From positions 1 to 64,000 of the forward strand of contig JAGRES010000024.1 of NCBI GenBank assembly GCA_020446425.1: 64,000 nt of DNA, written 5' to 3'. How positions within the stretch are numbered: the stretch's first letter is position 1; each line of letters begins with the position of its first letter. Below, in pieces: positions 18,442 to 27,675 of the stretch. The notes beneath the pieces are model-generated. The model ran no database searches. It was not told the origin of the DNA and saw nothing but the letters and a program-made list of their open reading frames with translations. The stretch comes from Sphingobium sp. (lineage in GTDB: Bacteria; Pseudomonadota; Alphaproteobacteria; Sphingomonadales; Sphingomonadaceae). Made by a program: the position numbers and the translations under genes.

Positions 18442-18648
18442 ATGCCTATTGGCACAGTAAAATTTTTCAATGCAGACAAGGGCTATGGTTTCATCGCGCC
18501 CAATGAAGGCGGCAATGACGCCTTTGTGCATATCACCGCCGTTGAGCAGGCTGGCCTGCGTACGCTGGATAAGGATCAGCAGGTTTCTTATGAGTTGCAG
18601 GAAGACCGCCGCGGCAAAATGTCGGCAGTCAATATTCAACCTGCCTGA
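18442..18648 (+). CDS. Cold-shock protein, CspA family
   Basis: The 68-residue single cold-shock domain carries both nucleic-acid-binding motifs: KFFNADKGYGFI (RNP1, residues 7-18) and DAFVHITAV (RNP2, residues 28-36). It should bind single-stranded RNA or DNA and melt mRNA structure. AAGGAA precedes the ATG. A strong hairpin follows the stop. Monocistronic or co-transcribed with the preceding 77-residue gene. Confidence 0.95.
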   Translation: MPIGTVKFFNADKGYGFIAPNEGGNDAFVHITAVEQAGLRTLDKDQQVSYELQEDRRGKMSAVNIQPA

Positions 18649-18667
18649 TCTTTTCGGTCACGAACTA

Positions 18668-18700
18668 GAAAGCGGCGCGAGAGTTTCTTGCGCCGCTTTC
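18668..18700. terminator. 11-bp hairpin between csp and murA
   Basis: GAAAGCGGCGC (18668-18678) and GCGCCGCTTTC (18690-18700) pair perfectly around 11 bases. It lies between the convergent csp and murA genes and probably ends transcription from both sides, although the T runs are short. Confidence 0.75.
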
Positions 18701-18726
18701 GTATGAATTCACATAACAGGCATTCA

Positions 18727-20010
18727 TTACCCGTCGCTGACCCGCTCGATGTCCGCACCAGCGGCCTGCAGCTTTTCCTCAAGCCGTTCATAGCCGCGGT
18801 CGAGATGATAGACGCGGTTGACCTGCGTTTCGCCTTCCGCCGCCAGCCCCGCCAGAATTAGGCTCATTGATGCGCGCAGGTCGGTCGCCATGACCGGCGC
18901 GCCGGTCAGTTTCTCGACGCCGCGCACGATGGCGGTGCGGCCATTGACCGAGATATCCGCGCCCATGCGCGCCAGCTCCGGCACGTGCATGTAGCGGTTC
19001 TCGAAAATGGTCTCGGTCAGAACGCTCGCTCCATCAGCCAGCGTTAGCATCGACATGAACTGCGCTTGCATATCGGTCGGGAAAGCGGGGAAGGGTGCGG
19101 TAGACAGCGTGAGCGGCAGCAGGCGCCCGTCGGCGGCAACGCGGATGCTGTCCCGCCCGGCGTCCACATGCACGCCGCAATCGCGCAGCGCGCTCAGCAC
19201 GGCCTGCATGTCATCGGCATGCGCGCCCACCAGCTCGACATCGCCGCCAGTGATCGCCGCGGCGCAGGCATAGCTGCCCGCTTCGATCCGATCCGGCATC
19301 ACCGCATAGGTCGCGCCGTGCAGGCGGCGCTTGCCGGTGACGATCAGGTGATCCGTGCCTATGCCCTGTATATCCGCGCCCATGGCGATGAGCAGGCGGC
19401 ACAGGTCGACGATTTCTGGCTCGCGCGCGGCATTGCCGATCTCGCACGTACCGTTCGCCAGCACGGCGGCCATCAATGCGTTCTCCGTCGCGCCGACGGA
19501 CACAACCGGGAAAGTATAGCTGCCGCCCGGCAGGCCGCCATCAGGCGCGGAGGCTTTCACATAGCCCGCAGTGATCTCGATCAGCGCGCCGAACGCCTCC
19601 AGTGCTTTCAGGTGCAGGTCGATGGGCCGGTTGCCGATAGCGCAGCCGCCGGGCAGCGATACGGTTGCTTCGCCCGCGCGCGCGAGCAAAGGGCCGAGGA
19701 CCAGTATCGACGCGCGCATCTTGCGCACAATATCATAGGGCGCGACCGTCGATGTGACGCGGCTGGCGCGCAGGGTCATCACCCGGCCAAAATCCTCCGG
19801 CCTTGCGCCCTCGATCATGGTTGAGGCGCCGAGCTGGTTGAGCAAATGGCCGAAGCTGTCGACATCGGCGAGGCGCGGCAGGTTGCGCAGCGTCAGCGGC
19901 TCGTCGGTCAACAGCGCGCAGGGTAGCAGCGTGAGAGCAGAGTTCTTTGCGCCTGAAATGGGAAGGCGGCCAGAGAGGCGGTTGCCGCCGCGAATGATGA
20001 TGCGATCCAT
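18727..20010 (-). CDS. murA: UDP-N-acetylglucosamine 1-carboxyvinyltransferase MurA
   Basis: Transfers enolpyruvate from PEP to UDP-GlcNAc, the committed first step of peptidoglycan synthesis, in the cytoplasm. The 427-residue protein has the expected Lys22-Asn23 (GAKNSALT). The catalytic cysteine Cys123 in [13 protein letters not shown] is the residue alkylated by fosfomycin. Two EPSP-synthase-like domains span the length. The ATG at 20010 is chosen because homology starts at [10 protein letters not shown]; an in-frame extension to 20079 has no support. It is convergent with csp and divergent from the small gene at 20161. Confidence 0.97.
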   Translation of the reverse strand: MDRIIIRGGNRLSGRLPISGAKNSALTLLPCALLTDEPLTLRNLPRLADVDSFGHLLNQLGASTMIEGARPEDFGRVMTLRASRVTSTVAPYDIVRKMRASILVLGPLLARAGEATVSLPGGCAIGNRPIDLHLKALEAFGALIEITAGYVKASAPDGGLPGGSYTFPVVSVGATENALMAAVLANGTCEIGNAAREPEIVDLCRLLIAMGADIQGIGTDHLIVTGKRRLHGATYAVMPDRIEAGSYACAAAITGGDVELVGAHADDMQAVLSALRDCGVHVDAGRDSIRVAADGRLLPLTLSTAPFPAFPTDMQAQFMSMLTLADGASVLTETIFENRYMHVPELARMGADISVNGRTAIVRGVEKLTGAPVMATDLRASMSLILAGLAAEGETQVNRVYHLDRGYERLEEKLQAAGADIERVSDG

Positions 20011-20160
20011 CGGGCGGTAATAGCGGCTATTGGGCGGCGCGCAAGTAGGTGCGCCAATAGTGCGTACCGCACCATCCACCGCATTTTCCCATGGCGGCTA
20101 CTGGACATTAACCATGATCTCTTATTGTTGGATGTGGGCATCGGTAAAGGGTGGAATGCA

Positions 20161-20349
20161 ATGGTTGAATTTGCGGCTATAACCTACGGCGTGGTGGCGA
20201 GCTTCGTATTCTCTGCGCTGCACCAGAATGAAAAGCGTGGCCAGCCCCATCCCAAGGCGATGGTTGCTATCGGCTATTTTCTCGTCGGATCGTCTGCGGC
20301 CATATCGGCGGCGCTGTGCGGTGTTGCCGCCAGACAGTTCATGCACTGA
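20161..20349 (+). CDS. Tiny membrane protein, unknown
   Basis: The 62-residue product has two hydrophobic stretches (about residues 5-18 and 36-55) separated by a charged segment (HQNEKRGQPHPK). This is compatible with a hairpin membrane protein. AAAGGG precedes the ATG at 20161. The family was not recognised. Its stop is 16 bases from the stop of the convergent HNH gene. Confidence 0.55.
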   Translation: MVEFAAITYGVVASFVFSALHQNEKRGQPHPKAMVAIGYFLVGSSAAISAALCGVAARQFMH

Positions 20350-20365
20350 GTTCCTGCTTCAGACC

Positions 20366-20947
20366 CTAGGCCAGCAGCTCGACATCCCAATAAAGCCAGT
20401 CGCGCCAGCTCTCATGCAGATAATTGGGCGGAAAGGCGCGGCCATGTTCCTGCAGCTGCCAGGTGGTCGGGCGTATGGGCTGCACATGCAGGCTCATATG
20501 CGCTTCCCTAGGTGTGCGCCCACCCTTCTTGAGGTTGCAGGGTGAACAGGCGGTGGCGACATTCTCCCATGTCGTGCGTCCACCCGCGCGGCGGGGGATG
20601 ACATGGTCGAAGGTCAGGTCTTTAGGGCTACCGCAATATTGACACTGGAATTTGTCGCGCAGGAACAGGTTGAACCGGGTGAAGGCGGGATATTGGCTGG
20701 GCTTCACATATTGCTTCAGCGCGATCACAGACGGGATCTGCATCTGAAAGCTGGGCGAGTGCACTTCGCGCTCATAGCTGTCGACGATGTCTACCCGATC
20801 CAAAAAAACCGCCTTGACGGCGGTCTGCCATGGCCACAGGCTCAATGGGTAGTAACTCAGCGGCGTGTAATCCGCATTAAGAACCAGCGCGGGGCAACTG
20901 TCCAAATGCCGCGGCTCGTCGGTCCTTATGAGGTCGGGATGATACAT
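20366..20947 (-). CDS. HNH endonuclease family protein
   Basis: The 193-residue protein contains a C-terminal HNH fold with a zinc knuckle. CQYCG and CSPCN supply four cysteines, and the catalytic HVIPR motif and ENVATAC lie between (about residues 110-160). The N-terminal region (ALVLNADYTPLSYYPLSLWPWQTAVKAVFLDRVDIV) is typical of the widespread stand-alone HNH proteins of Alphaproteobacteria, whose substrate is unknown. The ATG at 20947 is chosen because homology starts there and GGGGGA lies upstream. An open frame extending to 21409 overlaps gluQRS and is rejected. No methylase accompanies it, so a restriction role is unsupported. Confidence 0.9.
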   Translation of the reverse strand: MYHPDLIRTDEPRHLDSCPALVLNADYTPLSYYPLSLWPWQTAVKAVFLDRVDIVDSYEREVHSPSFQMQIPSVIALKQYVKPSQYPAFTRFNLFLRDKFQCQYCGSPKDLTFDHVIPRRAGGRTTWENVATACSPCNLKKGGRTPREAHMSLHVQPIRPTTWQLQEHGRAFPPNYLHESWRDWLYWDVELLA

Positions 20948-21042
20948 ATGCGTCTCTGTCCCCCTTGTTGCGCCATGCTCTTCGCCGATAAGCGTGACAG
21001 GTACATGACAACAACAACCGAGTCGCCACGTCAAGAGTCTGT

Positions 21043-21936
21043 ATGAATCAAAAGCCCCAGCCACAGCATATGGTGACGCGCTTTGCGCCCAGCCCGACGG
21101 GCCGGTTGCACATCGGTCATGGCTGGTCGGCGCTGATGACAATAGACATTGCGCGCGCAGCGGGTGGTGCGATGCGGCTGCGTATCGAGGATATAGACGG
21201 CACGCGTTCCCGCCCGGAGCATGTCGCAGGTATAATCGAGGATTTGCGCTGGCTGGGCGTGGAATGGGATGGCGATGTGGTGTTCCAGTCGGAGCGGCTG
21301 GCGCTTTATGAGGATGCGCTCGAGACATTGCGGCGGCAAGGGCTGGTCTACCCTTGTTTTTGCACTCGTGCGGAAATAGCCGCTGAGATCGCAGCCAGTG
21401 GTTCCGCACCGCATGGCACCGATGGCCCGGTCTATCCTGGCACCTGCCGGCATTTGGACGGGCACGAGCGCGTCGACAGGGTGGCGCGCGGTGATGCGCA
21501 TTGCTGGCGCCTGGATATGGCGCGAGCTGTGGCGCTTGCCGGAGCCCTCACATGGCAGGATATGGATGCGGGCGAAATAGCAGCACGCCCGGAACAGGCG
21601 GGCGATGTCGTGCTGGCGCGCAAGGATGCACCGACCAGCTATCATCTGGCGGCTACACTTGACGATGCGGAGATGGGCATCACGCACGTCATGCGCGGTG
21701 ACGATCTGCGCGATGCGACGCATATCCACCGCCTGCTTCAGGCCCTGCTGAACCTGCCCACGCCGTACTATCGCTTTCATCCGCTGCTGGTAGATGCCGA
21801 TGGCAAACGCCTTGCCAAGCGATCGGGCAGCATCGCCCTTGCAGACCTGCGCGACGCAGGCACGGACCCCGCGCAATTGCGCGATGACTTACGCGCCGGG
21901 CGCTTTCCGGTTGGCATCCGCGCGGCAAGTGCCTAA
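21043..21936 (+). CDS. gluQRS: Glutamyl-queuosine tRNA(Asp) synthetase
   Basis: Activates glutamate and attaches it to the queuosine base at the wobble position of tRNA(Asp). The 297-residue protein is a glutamyl-tRNA synthetase-like catalytic core without an anticodon-binding domain. HIGH is at residues 23-26 in APSPTGRLHIGHGWSA, and KRSGS forms the KMSKS-equivalent near residue 253. The zinc-binding cysteines typical of GluQ are present (CFCTRAE and YPGTCRH). The HIG1-type gene starts 9 bases downstream, so the two are probably co-transcribed. Confidence 0.93.
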   Translation: MNQKPQPQHMVTRFAPSPTGRLHIGHGWSALMTIDIARAAGGAMRLRIEDIDGTRSRPEHVAGIIEDLRWLGVEWDGDVVFQSERLALYEDALETLRRQGLVYPCFCTRAEIAAEIAASGSAPHGTDGPVYPGTCRHLDGHERVDRVARGDAHCWRLDMARAVALAGALTWQDMDAGEIAARPEQAGDVVLARKDAPTSYHLAATLDDAEMGITHVMRGDDLRDATHIHRLLQALLNLPTPYYRFHPLLVDADGKRLAKRSGSIALADLRDAGTDPAQLRDDLRAGRFPVGIRAASA

Positions 21937-21945
21937 AACGGCCCC

Positions 21946-22179
21946 ATGTCTGTATTTCTCACACTCCTGTTGCTCGCCGCCATGGGCGCGACCCTGTTCA
22001 TGCTGGTCAAGGGCATTGTCACCTTCCTGAAAACCACGGAAGAGGACCTCAAATCGGGTGCTGACGGCCCGAGCGCATCCAGCCTGAAACAGAATAAGGC
22101 GATGTTCGGGCGCATCATGTTTCAGGCGATTGCGATCATCATCATCGCGCTGTTGCTGATGATGAAGGGCGGAAACTGA
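21946..22179 (+). CDS. HIG1-type twin transmembrane protein
   Basis: A 77-residue protein with two spans (about residues 4-26 and 55-73) joined by a short charged loop. This matches the HIG1/twin-transmembrane family found in many Alphaproteobacteria. Mitochondrial relatives associate with cytochrome oxidase supercomplexes; the bacterial role is not established. It follows gluQRS by 9 bases and precedes the adenosyltransferase gene by 35, all in one direction. Confidence 0.78.
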   Translation: MSVFLTLLLLAAMGATLFMLVKGIVTFLKTTEEDLKSGADGPSASSLKQNKAMFGRIMFQAIAIIIIALLLMMKGGN

Positions 22180-22214
22180 TTGTAAGATAGGGCCGGTGCG
22201 GGAACCCATAAATA

Positions 22215-22793
22215 ATGGTGAAGCTGAACAAGATTTACACGCGCACGGGCGATGACGGCACCACCGGGCTGGTCGATGGATCGCGCGTGGCAAAAAGCGA
22301 TGCGATCATGCAGGCGATAGGCGATGTCGATGAAGCGAACAGCGCTATCGGTGTCGCTATCGCTGCGCTGGGCGACTGCGACGAAGCGGCATTGCTTAGG
22401 CGCATCCAGAACGACCTGTTCGACCTTGGCGCAGATCTGGCCACGCCGCTGGGCGACGATGAGCCCGAATGGGCGCTGCGCATGACCGAAGCACAGGTGA
22501 ACCGGCTGGAGCAGGAAATTGACGTGCTTAATGGTGGTTTGACGGCGCTCGACAGCTTCATCCTGCCGGGCGGCTCGTCCGCCGCCGCTGCCATTCATCT
22601 GGCGCGCGCTATTGCCCGCCGGGCCGAGCGCAGCGCGGTCGCTGCTGCAGGACAACGCGCACTCAGCATGCATGCGCGCAACTACCTCAATCGCCTTTCC
22701 GACCTGCTTTTCGTTCTCGGCCGGGTTGTAAATGCCAGGCCGGAACTGGGCGGCAGCGGGGATATCAAGTGGGTGCCCGGCGCCTCACGCTGA
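22215..22793 (+). CDS. Cob(I)alamin adenosyltransferase, PduO type
   Basis: Transfers adenosyl from ATP to cob(I)alamin to make coenzyme B12. The 192-residue protein has the N-terminal ATP-binding signature YTRTGDDGTTGLVDG (about residues 8-22). The helical-bundle motifs FILPGGSSAAAAIHLARAIARRAER (about 116-140) and NYLNRLSDLLFVL close it, all PduO-like. No other cobalamin gene is nearby. The enzyme probably serves methylmalonyl-CoA mutase or a B12-dependent reductase elsewhere. Same-strand neighbours on both sides suggest an operon running from gluQRS. Confidence 0.92.
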   Translation: MVKLNKIYTRTGDDGTTGLVDGSRVAKSDAIMQAIGDVDEANSAIGVAIAALGDCDEAALLRRIQNDLFDLGADLATPLGDDEPEWALRMTEAQVNRLEQEIDVLNGGLTALDSFILPGGSSAAAAIHLARAIARRAERSAVAAAGQRALSMHARNYLNRLSDLLFVLGRVVNARPELGGSGDIKWVPGASR

Positions 22794-22869
22794 TTTATGT
22801 GCTCATGAGTTTTTTGCGGCAGTGCAGCATTTGCATATGGAATTTCCCAGGCGAGGCGGCTAGGGGAGA

Positions 22870-22889
22870 TTCCGTTTACGAAAACGGAA
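22870..22889 (+). promoter_or_regulatory. Hairpin touching the ribosome site of the 3-hydroxyacyl-CoA dehydrogenase gene
   Basis: TTCCGTTT (22870-22877) and AAACGGAA (22882-22889) form a perfect 8-bp stem with a 4-base loop. The right arm overlaps the ribosome site AAGGAA (22888-22893) ahead of the ATG at 22900. It may modulate translation. Confidence 0.4.
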
Positions 22890-22899
22890 AGGAATAAAC

Positions 22900-23769
22900 A
22901 TGGAAGCCATTGGTGTAATTGGTGCGGGCCTGATGGGCTCTGGCATCGCTCAGGTCAGCGCGCAGGCTGGTTATCATGTTTTCCTCTCCGATATTGATCT
23001 GGAACGTGCGCAGAAGGGCAAGGACGGCATTGCCAAGATCCTCGGCAAGCAGGTCGAGAAGGGCAAAATGGAGCAGTCCGAGCTGGATGCCGTGCTCTCC
23101 CGCATTGAGCCGGTGGCGGATTATGCGCCGATGAGCAAGGCGGGGATCATTATCGAAGCCGCGACCGAGCGCGAGGACATCAAGGCAAAGATTTTCGAGG
23201 CTATCGGCAAGGTACTGGCGCCCGATGCGATTTTGGCTTCAAACACGTCCTCAATTTCGATCACCCGTCTCGCAACCTACAGCACAGACCCGGCGCGCTT
23301 CGTCGGCATCCACTTTTTCAGCCCGGTGCCGCTGATGCCGCTGGTTGAACTGATCAACGGTCTCGCGACCGCCGAAGCAACCACCAAGGCGGCGCTCGCC
23401 TATGGCGAAAAGCTGGGCAAGCAGATGATTGTCGCGGCCGACAGCCCGGGATTTGTCGTCAACCGTATCCTCCTGCCGCTGATCAACGAAGCCTGCTTCG
23501 CGGCCGGTGAGCGGCTGGCCTCGATCCCCGATATCGACAAGGGCGTGAAGCTGGGCCTCGGTCACCCCATGGGCCCTCTCACTCTGTCCGACATGATCGG
23601 TCTCGATACGCTGCTGAGCGTGCTCAAGGTGTTTCAGGACGATTTCGGCGATCCCAAATATCGCCCGGCACCGATCCTGACCAAGATGGTGGAAGCAGGC
23701 TGGCTGGGACGCAAGACCGGTAAGGGCTTCTACGATTATTCCGGGGATGAGCCGGTACCGAGCTTTTAA
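22900..23769 (+). CDS. 3-hydroxybutyryl-CoA dehydrogenase
   Basis: Interconverts 3-hydroxyacyl-CoA (typically 3-hydroxybutyryl-CoA) and acetoacetyl-CoA with NAD(P). The 289-residue protein begins with the Rossmann motif [13 protein letters not shown] (residues 5-17). It continues with [12 protein letters not shown] and [18 protein letters not shown], which bear the catalytic His, and ends in the helical dimerisation domain with [18 protein letters not shown] and [11 protein letters not shown]. It is the single-function soluble type, not fused to an enoyl-CoA hydratase. It probably serves butanoate or polyhydroxybutyrate metabolism or beta-oxidation. Confidence 0.95.
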   Translation: MEAIGVIGAGLMGSGIAQVSAQAGYHVFLSDIDLERAQKGKDGIAKILGKQVEKGKMEQSELDAVLSRIEPVADYAPMSKAGIIIEAATEREDIKAKIFEAIGKVLAPDAILASNTSSISITRLATYSTDPARFVGIHFFSPVPLMPLVELINGLATAEATTKAALAYGEKLGKQMIVAADSPGFVVNRILLPLINEACFAAGERLASIPDIDKGVKLGLGHPMGPLTLSDMIGLDTLLSVLKVFQDDFGDPKYRPAPILTKMVEAGWLGRKTGKGFYDYSGDEPVPSF

Positions 23770-23798
23770 TTAGTTTCAGTCGAGGCGGGATAAAGCGG

Positions 23799-24392
23799 TT
23801 AGCGGCTTCCTGCCGCTGCCGCTCCTCGGGTCAGCTGTCCGCGCAGATTGACCAGAACGCGTTCCGAAACACGGGGGCGTTCCGGTGCCTGCTTGCCCTC
23901 GCGCAGCAGCTTCCGGTCGCTCTCGGGCGGCTCCACTGCGCGCACGCGCACAGGCGCGACGCCTTTACCCCGGATGCCGAGCTGTCTGGCTGCACCTTCC
24001 GACAGGTCGAGTATCCGGTCACGACCGGCGAACGGACCCCGATCATTGACCCGCACGAGGATGGTGCGTCCGCTATTGAGATCGGTCACCTCGACATAGG
24101 TGGGCAGTGGAAGGGTGGTGTGTGCGGCTGATATACCGGCGGGTCGGAAACGCTCGCCATTGGCGGTCTGGTTTCCGGACTCATGACCGTACCAGCTGGC
24201 ATAGCCTAGGAAATCATATCCGGGCTGCGCCGCGGGCACATAGCTGTTGCCGCGGATCGTATAGGGCTTGCCGATGCGCACCGGCTTGTCGCTGACAGGG
24301 CGGTATTGCACGCCGCCTCCGCATGCCGACAATGCGGCGATCAGAAAGGCTGCAATCGGGGTCCATCGACGTGGAAGAGATGTCCGGCCCAT
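23799..24392 (-). CDS. rlpA: Septal ring lytic transglycosylase RlpA-like lipoprotein
   Basis: The 197-residue protein has a signal peptide ending in a lipobox (ALSAC, Cys24). The double-psi beta-barrel RlpA domain follows (GYASWYGHESGNQTANGERF, then VRVNDRGPFAGRDRILDLS). Family members cleave denuded glycan strands at the septum. The C-terminal SPOR domain of the E. coli protein is absent, as in many shorter alphaproteobacterial forms. It is convergent with the dehydrogenase gene and divergent from argB. Confidence 0.9.
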   Translation of the reverse strand: MGRTSLPRRWTPIAAFLIAALSACGGGVQYRPVSDKPVRIGKPYTIRGNSYVPAAQPGYDFLGYASWYGHESGNQTANGERFRPAGISAAHTTLPLPTYVEVTDLNSGRTILVRVNDRGPFAGRDRILDLSEGAARQLGIRGKGVAPVRVRAVEPPESDRKLLREGKQAPERPRVSERVLVNLRGQLTRGAAAAGSR

Positions 24393-24504
24393 GACGATTT
24401 CTTAGACGATCCCGCCGGGCGTGCAAGGCGGGCGGGGCCGGGCGGCAATGTTTCAGGCCGGGCCGCGAGGAAAAAAGCCATTCGCACTTCCGGCAAAATG
24501 ATCT

Positions 24505-25422
24505 ATGGGCGCGGTCATGAACGACAAACACGCCCCTGAACCCGCCCTGTTGGCCAAGGCCGAAACGCTTGTCGAGGCGCTGCCCTATATGCAGCGCTAT
24601 GCGGGCAAGACGTTCGTGGTGAAATATGGCGGCCACGCAATGGGCGACCCGGAGGCCGCGCGCGACTTTGCCGAGGATGTCGTGCTGATGAAGGCGGTCG
24701 GCATCAATGTCGTAGTTGTCCACGGCGGCGGACCTCAGATTGGTGCGATGCTCAAGAGGCTGGGCGTGGAATCGCAATTTGTCGGCGGGTTGCGCGTGAC
24801 GGATGCGGAAACGGCGCAGATTGCCGAAATGGTTCTGGCCGGTTCGATCAACAAGGAAATTGTCGGTTGGATCAGCCAGGCCGGTGGCCGGGCCGTCGGT
24901 ATTTCCGGCAAGGATGGCGGGCTGGTCCTGTGTGAGAAAGTAGGCGGGACGCGTGAAGCCGACCCCAATAGCGGTATCGAGCGTCACGTCGATCTCGGTT
25001 TTGTCGGCGACCCCAAGACGGTCGACCGGCGTATTCTCGACAGCCTGACCAAGGACGGCATCATTCCGGTTGTCGCGCCTGTCGGTATCGGCGCGGACGG
25101 CCATACATACAATATCAACGCCGACACCATGGCGGGCGCGATTGCTTCTGCGCTCGGTGCGACACGCTTTTTCCTGCTGACCGACGTGCCCGGCGTGCTG
25201 GACAAGCAGGGCGAGCTGATGACCGATCTGGCTCCTGCAAAAATACGCGAGCTGCAACAGGACGGTACGATCAGCGGCGGCATGATCCCCAAGCTGGAAA
25301 CCTGCGTGCATGCGGTCGAGGGCGGTGTGGATGCCGCCGTTATTCTCGACGGGCGCGTGCCGCATGCAATGCTACTTGAAATATTCACGAAACAGGGCGC
25401 CGGTACGCTGGTGCGTGCCTGA
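24505..25422 (+). CDS. argB: Acetylglutamate kinase
   Basis: Phosphorylates N-acetylglutamate, the second step of arginine synthesis. The 305-residue protein shows the amino acid kinase motifs: [12 protein letters not shown] (about residues 37-48), [29 protein letters not shown] and the C-terminal [23 protein letters not shown]. The N-terminal extension before the kinase core is typical of the arginine-inhibited hexameric type. Either ATG 24505 or ATG 24517 may be the start; neither has a strong ribosome site. The yggT gene follows after 100 bases. Confidence 0.96.
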   Translation: MGAVMNDKHAPEPALLAKAETLVEALPYMQRYAGKTFVVKYGGHAMGDPEAARDFAEDVVLMKAVGINVVVVHGGGPQIGAMLKRLGVESQFVGGLRVTDAETAQIAEMVLAGSINKEIVGWISQAGGRAVGISGKDGGLVLCEKVGGTREADPNSGIERHVDLGFVGDPKTVDRRILDSLTKDGIIPVVAPVGIGADGHTYNINADTMAGAIASALGATRFFLLTDVPGVLDKQGELMTDLAPAKIRELQQDGTISGGMIPKLETCVHAVEGGVDAAVILDGRVPHAMLLEIFTKQGAGTLVRA

Positions 25423-25522
25423 CACCCGATTGCGCACCCGGCTTGTGTCGAGGCCGCTGGCTGGGCTAGAAGCGGTGCGTCGTTAAAAGCGGGAATACCC
25501 GCCACCCTATTGCGGAGACTTC

Positions 25523-25816
25523 ATGGCCTACGCCCTATACCAGATTATCGCGATCCTGCTGAACGTGCTGTGGTGGATCATCATCGTTCAGGCAATCATG
25601 AGCTGGCTGATCGCCTTCAATGTCATCAACACGCATAATGATATCGTGCGCTCGATCTGGATCGCGCTCGACCGCCTGACCGAACCGCTCTATCGCCCCA
25701 TCCGCAAGTTCATGCCCGATCTGGGCGGGCTCGATCTGTCACCGATGGTCGTGCTGCTCGCCATCATCATTTTACAGCGCGCTATATTGCCGCCGCTATT
25801 CGCGTCCTTGATATAG
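25523..25816 (+). CDS. YggT family membrane protein
   Basis: The 97-residue protein has two spans and one YggT repeat (YQIIAILLNVLWWIIIVQAIMSWL, then DRLTEPLYRPIRKFMPDLGGLDLSPMVVLL). The family is linked to cell shape and division in cyanobacteria and plastids and to osmotic tolerance in E. coli, but its biochemistry is unknown. It heads a tightly packed run: yggU begins 1 base after its stop and folD, an NTF2-like gene and marC follow with 4-base overlaps. Confidence 0.9.
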   Translation: MAYALYQIIAILLNVLWWIIIVQAIMSWLIAFNVINTHNDIVRSIWIALDRLTEPLYRPIRKFMPDLGGLDLSPMVVLLAIIILQRAILPPLFASLI

Positions 25817-25817
25817 G

Positions 25818-26135
25818 GTGAACCCGGCCTTCCTCCGGCTGGACGGTGACGATATTGTGTTGGCGGTGCGGCTCACTCCGCGTAGCGCCAAAGATGCAAT
25901 CGGTGGCATATGGGAAGATGAAAAAGGCGCGCACTGGTTGCAGATGAGCGTACGGGCGGTGCCGGAAAAGGGGCTGGCGAACAAGGCATTGATCCAGCGC
26001 ATTGCCAAACGTCTCAAAATTCCGGCAAAGGGCGTTTTGCTTGAGTCGGGTGATACAAGCAGACTGAAGCGGTTGCGTTTGGTAGGCCATGCAGAAGATG
26101 CCGCCCGGATCGCGAGAGAATTGGAAAACGGATGA
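25818..26135 (+). CDS. DUF167 family protein (YggU-like)
   Basis: A 105-residue protein with the DUF167 pattern: [64 protein letters not shown]. The function is unknown; yggT and yggU are neighbours in many Proteobacteria. The start is the GTG at 25818, directly after the yggT stop, so translation is probably by reinitiation. Its TGA overlaps the folD ATG. Confidence 0.9.
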   Translation: MNPAFLRLDGDDIVLAVRLTPRSAKDAIGGIWEDEKGAHWLQMSVRAVPEKGLANKALIQRIAKRLKIPAKGVLLESGDTSRLKRLRLVGHAEDAARIARELENG

Positions 26136-27025
26136 CGATTGGCAAGATTATAGACGGCAAGGCGTTTGCGGCGGATTTGCGCGAGCGTGTGGCCGAGGGC
26201 GTGGTGCAGTTCGTGGCGGCGCAGGGCCGCAAGCCGGGCCTGGCGGTGGTGCTGGTGGGCGAAGATCCGGCGAGCGCCGTCTATGTGCGCAACAAGGGCA
26301 AGATGACGGCAGCGGCCGGGATGGAAAGCTTCGAGTTCCGCCGCCCCGCCAATATCGGTCAGGATGAGCTGCTGGAGCTGGTTGAGGAGCTGAACGGCGA
26401 TCCGCGTGTCGATGGCATTCTCGTGCAGCTGCCGCTTCCGGCGCATATCGACGAGCAGGCGGTGATCAGCGCGATCGACCCGGCCAAGGATGTGGATGGC
26501 TTTCATGTGGTGAACAGTGGCAAGCTGGCAGTGGGTCAGGACGGATTGGTGCCGTGCACGCCGCTGGGCTGCCTGATGCTGCTGAAGGAGGAGCTGGGCG
26601 ATCTTTCCGGTATGGAAGCTGTCGTGGTGGGCCGCTCGAACATTGTCGGCAAGCCGATGGCGCAATTGCTGCTGGGCGAGAATTGCACCGTGACGGTCGC
26701 GCACAGCCGCACGCACGATCTCGCGAGCGTCGTGCATCGCGCCGATATTGTCGTGGCCGCCGTGGGCCGCCCGGAAATGGTGAAGGGCGAGTGGATCAAG
26801 CCGGGCGCGATTGTCGTTGATGTCGGCATCAACCGTGTGCCTTCCGAGGAAGAGGGCAAGAGCAGGATCGTGGGCGATGTCGCGACGGCGGAGGCGATCA
26901 GCCACGTCCGCGCGATCACGCCTGTTCCCGGCGGCGTCGGACCGATGACGATTGCCGTTCTTCTCCGCAATACCCTTGTCGCCGCATGCATGCGTGCGGG
27001 AATGGATACGCCCGAGGGGCTATGA
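26132..27025 (+). CDS. folD: Bifunctional methylene-THF dehydrogenase/cyclohydrolase FolD
   Basis: Converts 5,10-methylene-tetrahydrofolate to 10-formyl-tetrahydrofolate, supplying one-carbon units for purines and initiator tRNA. The 297-residue protein has the expected motifs: [20 protein letters not shown] with the catalytic Lys, [14 protein letters not shown], the nucleotide-binding [17 protein letters not shown], and the C-terminal [15 protein letters not shown]. Both ends overlap neighbours by 4 bases (ATGA). Confidence 0.97.
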   Translation: MTIGKIIDGKAFAADLRERVAEGVVQFVAAQGRKPGLAVVLVGEDPASAVYVRNKGKMTAAAGMESFEFRRPANIGQDELLELVEELNGDPRVDGILVQLPLPAHIDEQAVISAIDPAKDVDGFHVVNSGKLAVGQDGLVPCTPLGCLMLLKEELGDLSGMEAVVVGRSNIVGKPMAQLLLGENCTVTVAHSRTHDLASVVHRADIVVAAVGRPEMVKGEWIKPGAIVVDVGINRVPSEEEGKSRIVGDVATAEAISHVRAITPVPGGVGPMTIAVLLRNTLVAACMRAGMDTPEGL

Positions 27026-27675
27026 ACCTGCGCGCCGCCTGGGTTGCGCTTGCGCCAACGGCGCTCGCCATTTCAGGCTCCGCCTGTGCGCGGGAAAAAC
27101 CGCCGAGACCGGTTCAGCCTAACCCGAGTGCTGTCTTTGCCGCCGAGATCGCCTTCAATCGCCTTGCGCGGGAGGAGGGCCAATGGACCGCCTTTCGCGA
27201 AACCGCCGCCGATGATGCTGTGATGTTCGTGCCGCAGCAGGTGAATGCGAAAACATGGCTCAAGGATCGCGCCAACCCGCCCGCGCCCGTACAGTGGCAG
27301 CCCTATCGCATCTATGTGTCCTGCGACGGGCGCACGGCGGCGTCCACCGGCGCATGGCAGCTGCCTGACGGAAGCGCAGGCTATTTCACGACCATCTGGC
27401 GGCTGGATGACAAGGATGAATGGCGCTGGGTGCTCGACCATGGCGATGCGTTGAAGCAGCCTCTGGCGCCGCAGGATGCGGTGAAAGGCCGTGTCGCGAC
27501 ATGCAAGCGAGGGGAACGCAGCCGCGATGGAGTGAAACCCGGAGAGCGCCCGGTCGATCAAAGCCTGATGTGGGACTATGTGGTCGGTGACGATGCAAGC
27601 CGCGCCGTGCGCGTGCGCATGTGGAATGGTGAAGGCTATGATCTTGTGATCGACGACAAGGTGGCCGCGTCATGA
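27022..27675 (+). CDS. Exported NTF2-like domain protein, unknown
   Basis: The 217-residue protein has an N-terminal signal peptide with cleavage or lipobox near [10 protein letters not shown] (Cys23). The mature part resembles SnoaL/NTF2-like fold proteins ([31 protein letters not shown], then [21 protein letters not shown]). Its ligand or reaction is unknown. Overlaps with folD and marC by 4 bases on each side suggest coupled translation. Confidence 0.72.
   Translation: MNLRAAWVALAPTALAISGSACAREKPPRPVQPNPSAVFAAEIAFNRLAREEGQWTAFRETAADDAVMFVPQQVNAKTWLKDRANPPAPVQWQPYRIYVSCDGRTAASTGAWQLPDGSAGYFTTIWRLDDKDEWRWVLDHGDALKQPLAPQDAVKGRVATCKRGERSRDGVKPGERPVDQSLMWDYVVGDDASRAVRVRMWNGEGYDLVIDDKVAAS

Noticed and set aside
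20366-20947. HNH protein as part of a restriction or defence system
   Set aside because: There is no methyltransferase, helicase or other defence gene beside it, and the family is a common stand-alone chromosomal gene in Alphaproteobacteria.
20948-21409. N-terminal extension of the HNH gene
   Set aside because: It overlaps gluQRS on the opposite strand and adds 154 residues unlike the family; a good ribosome site and homology both favour 20947.
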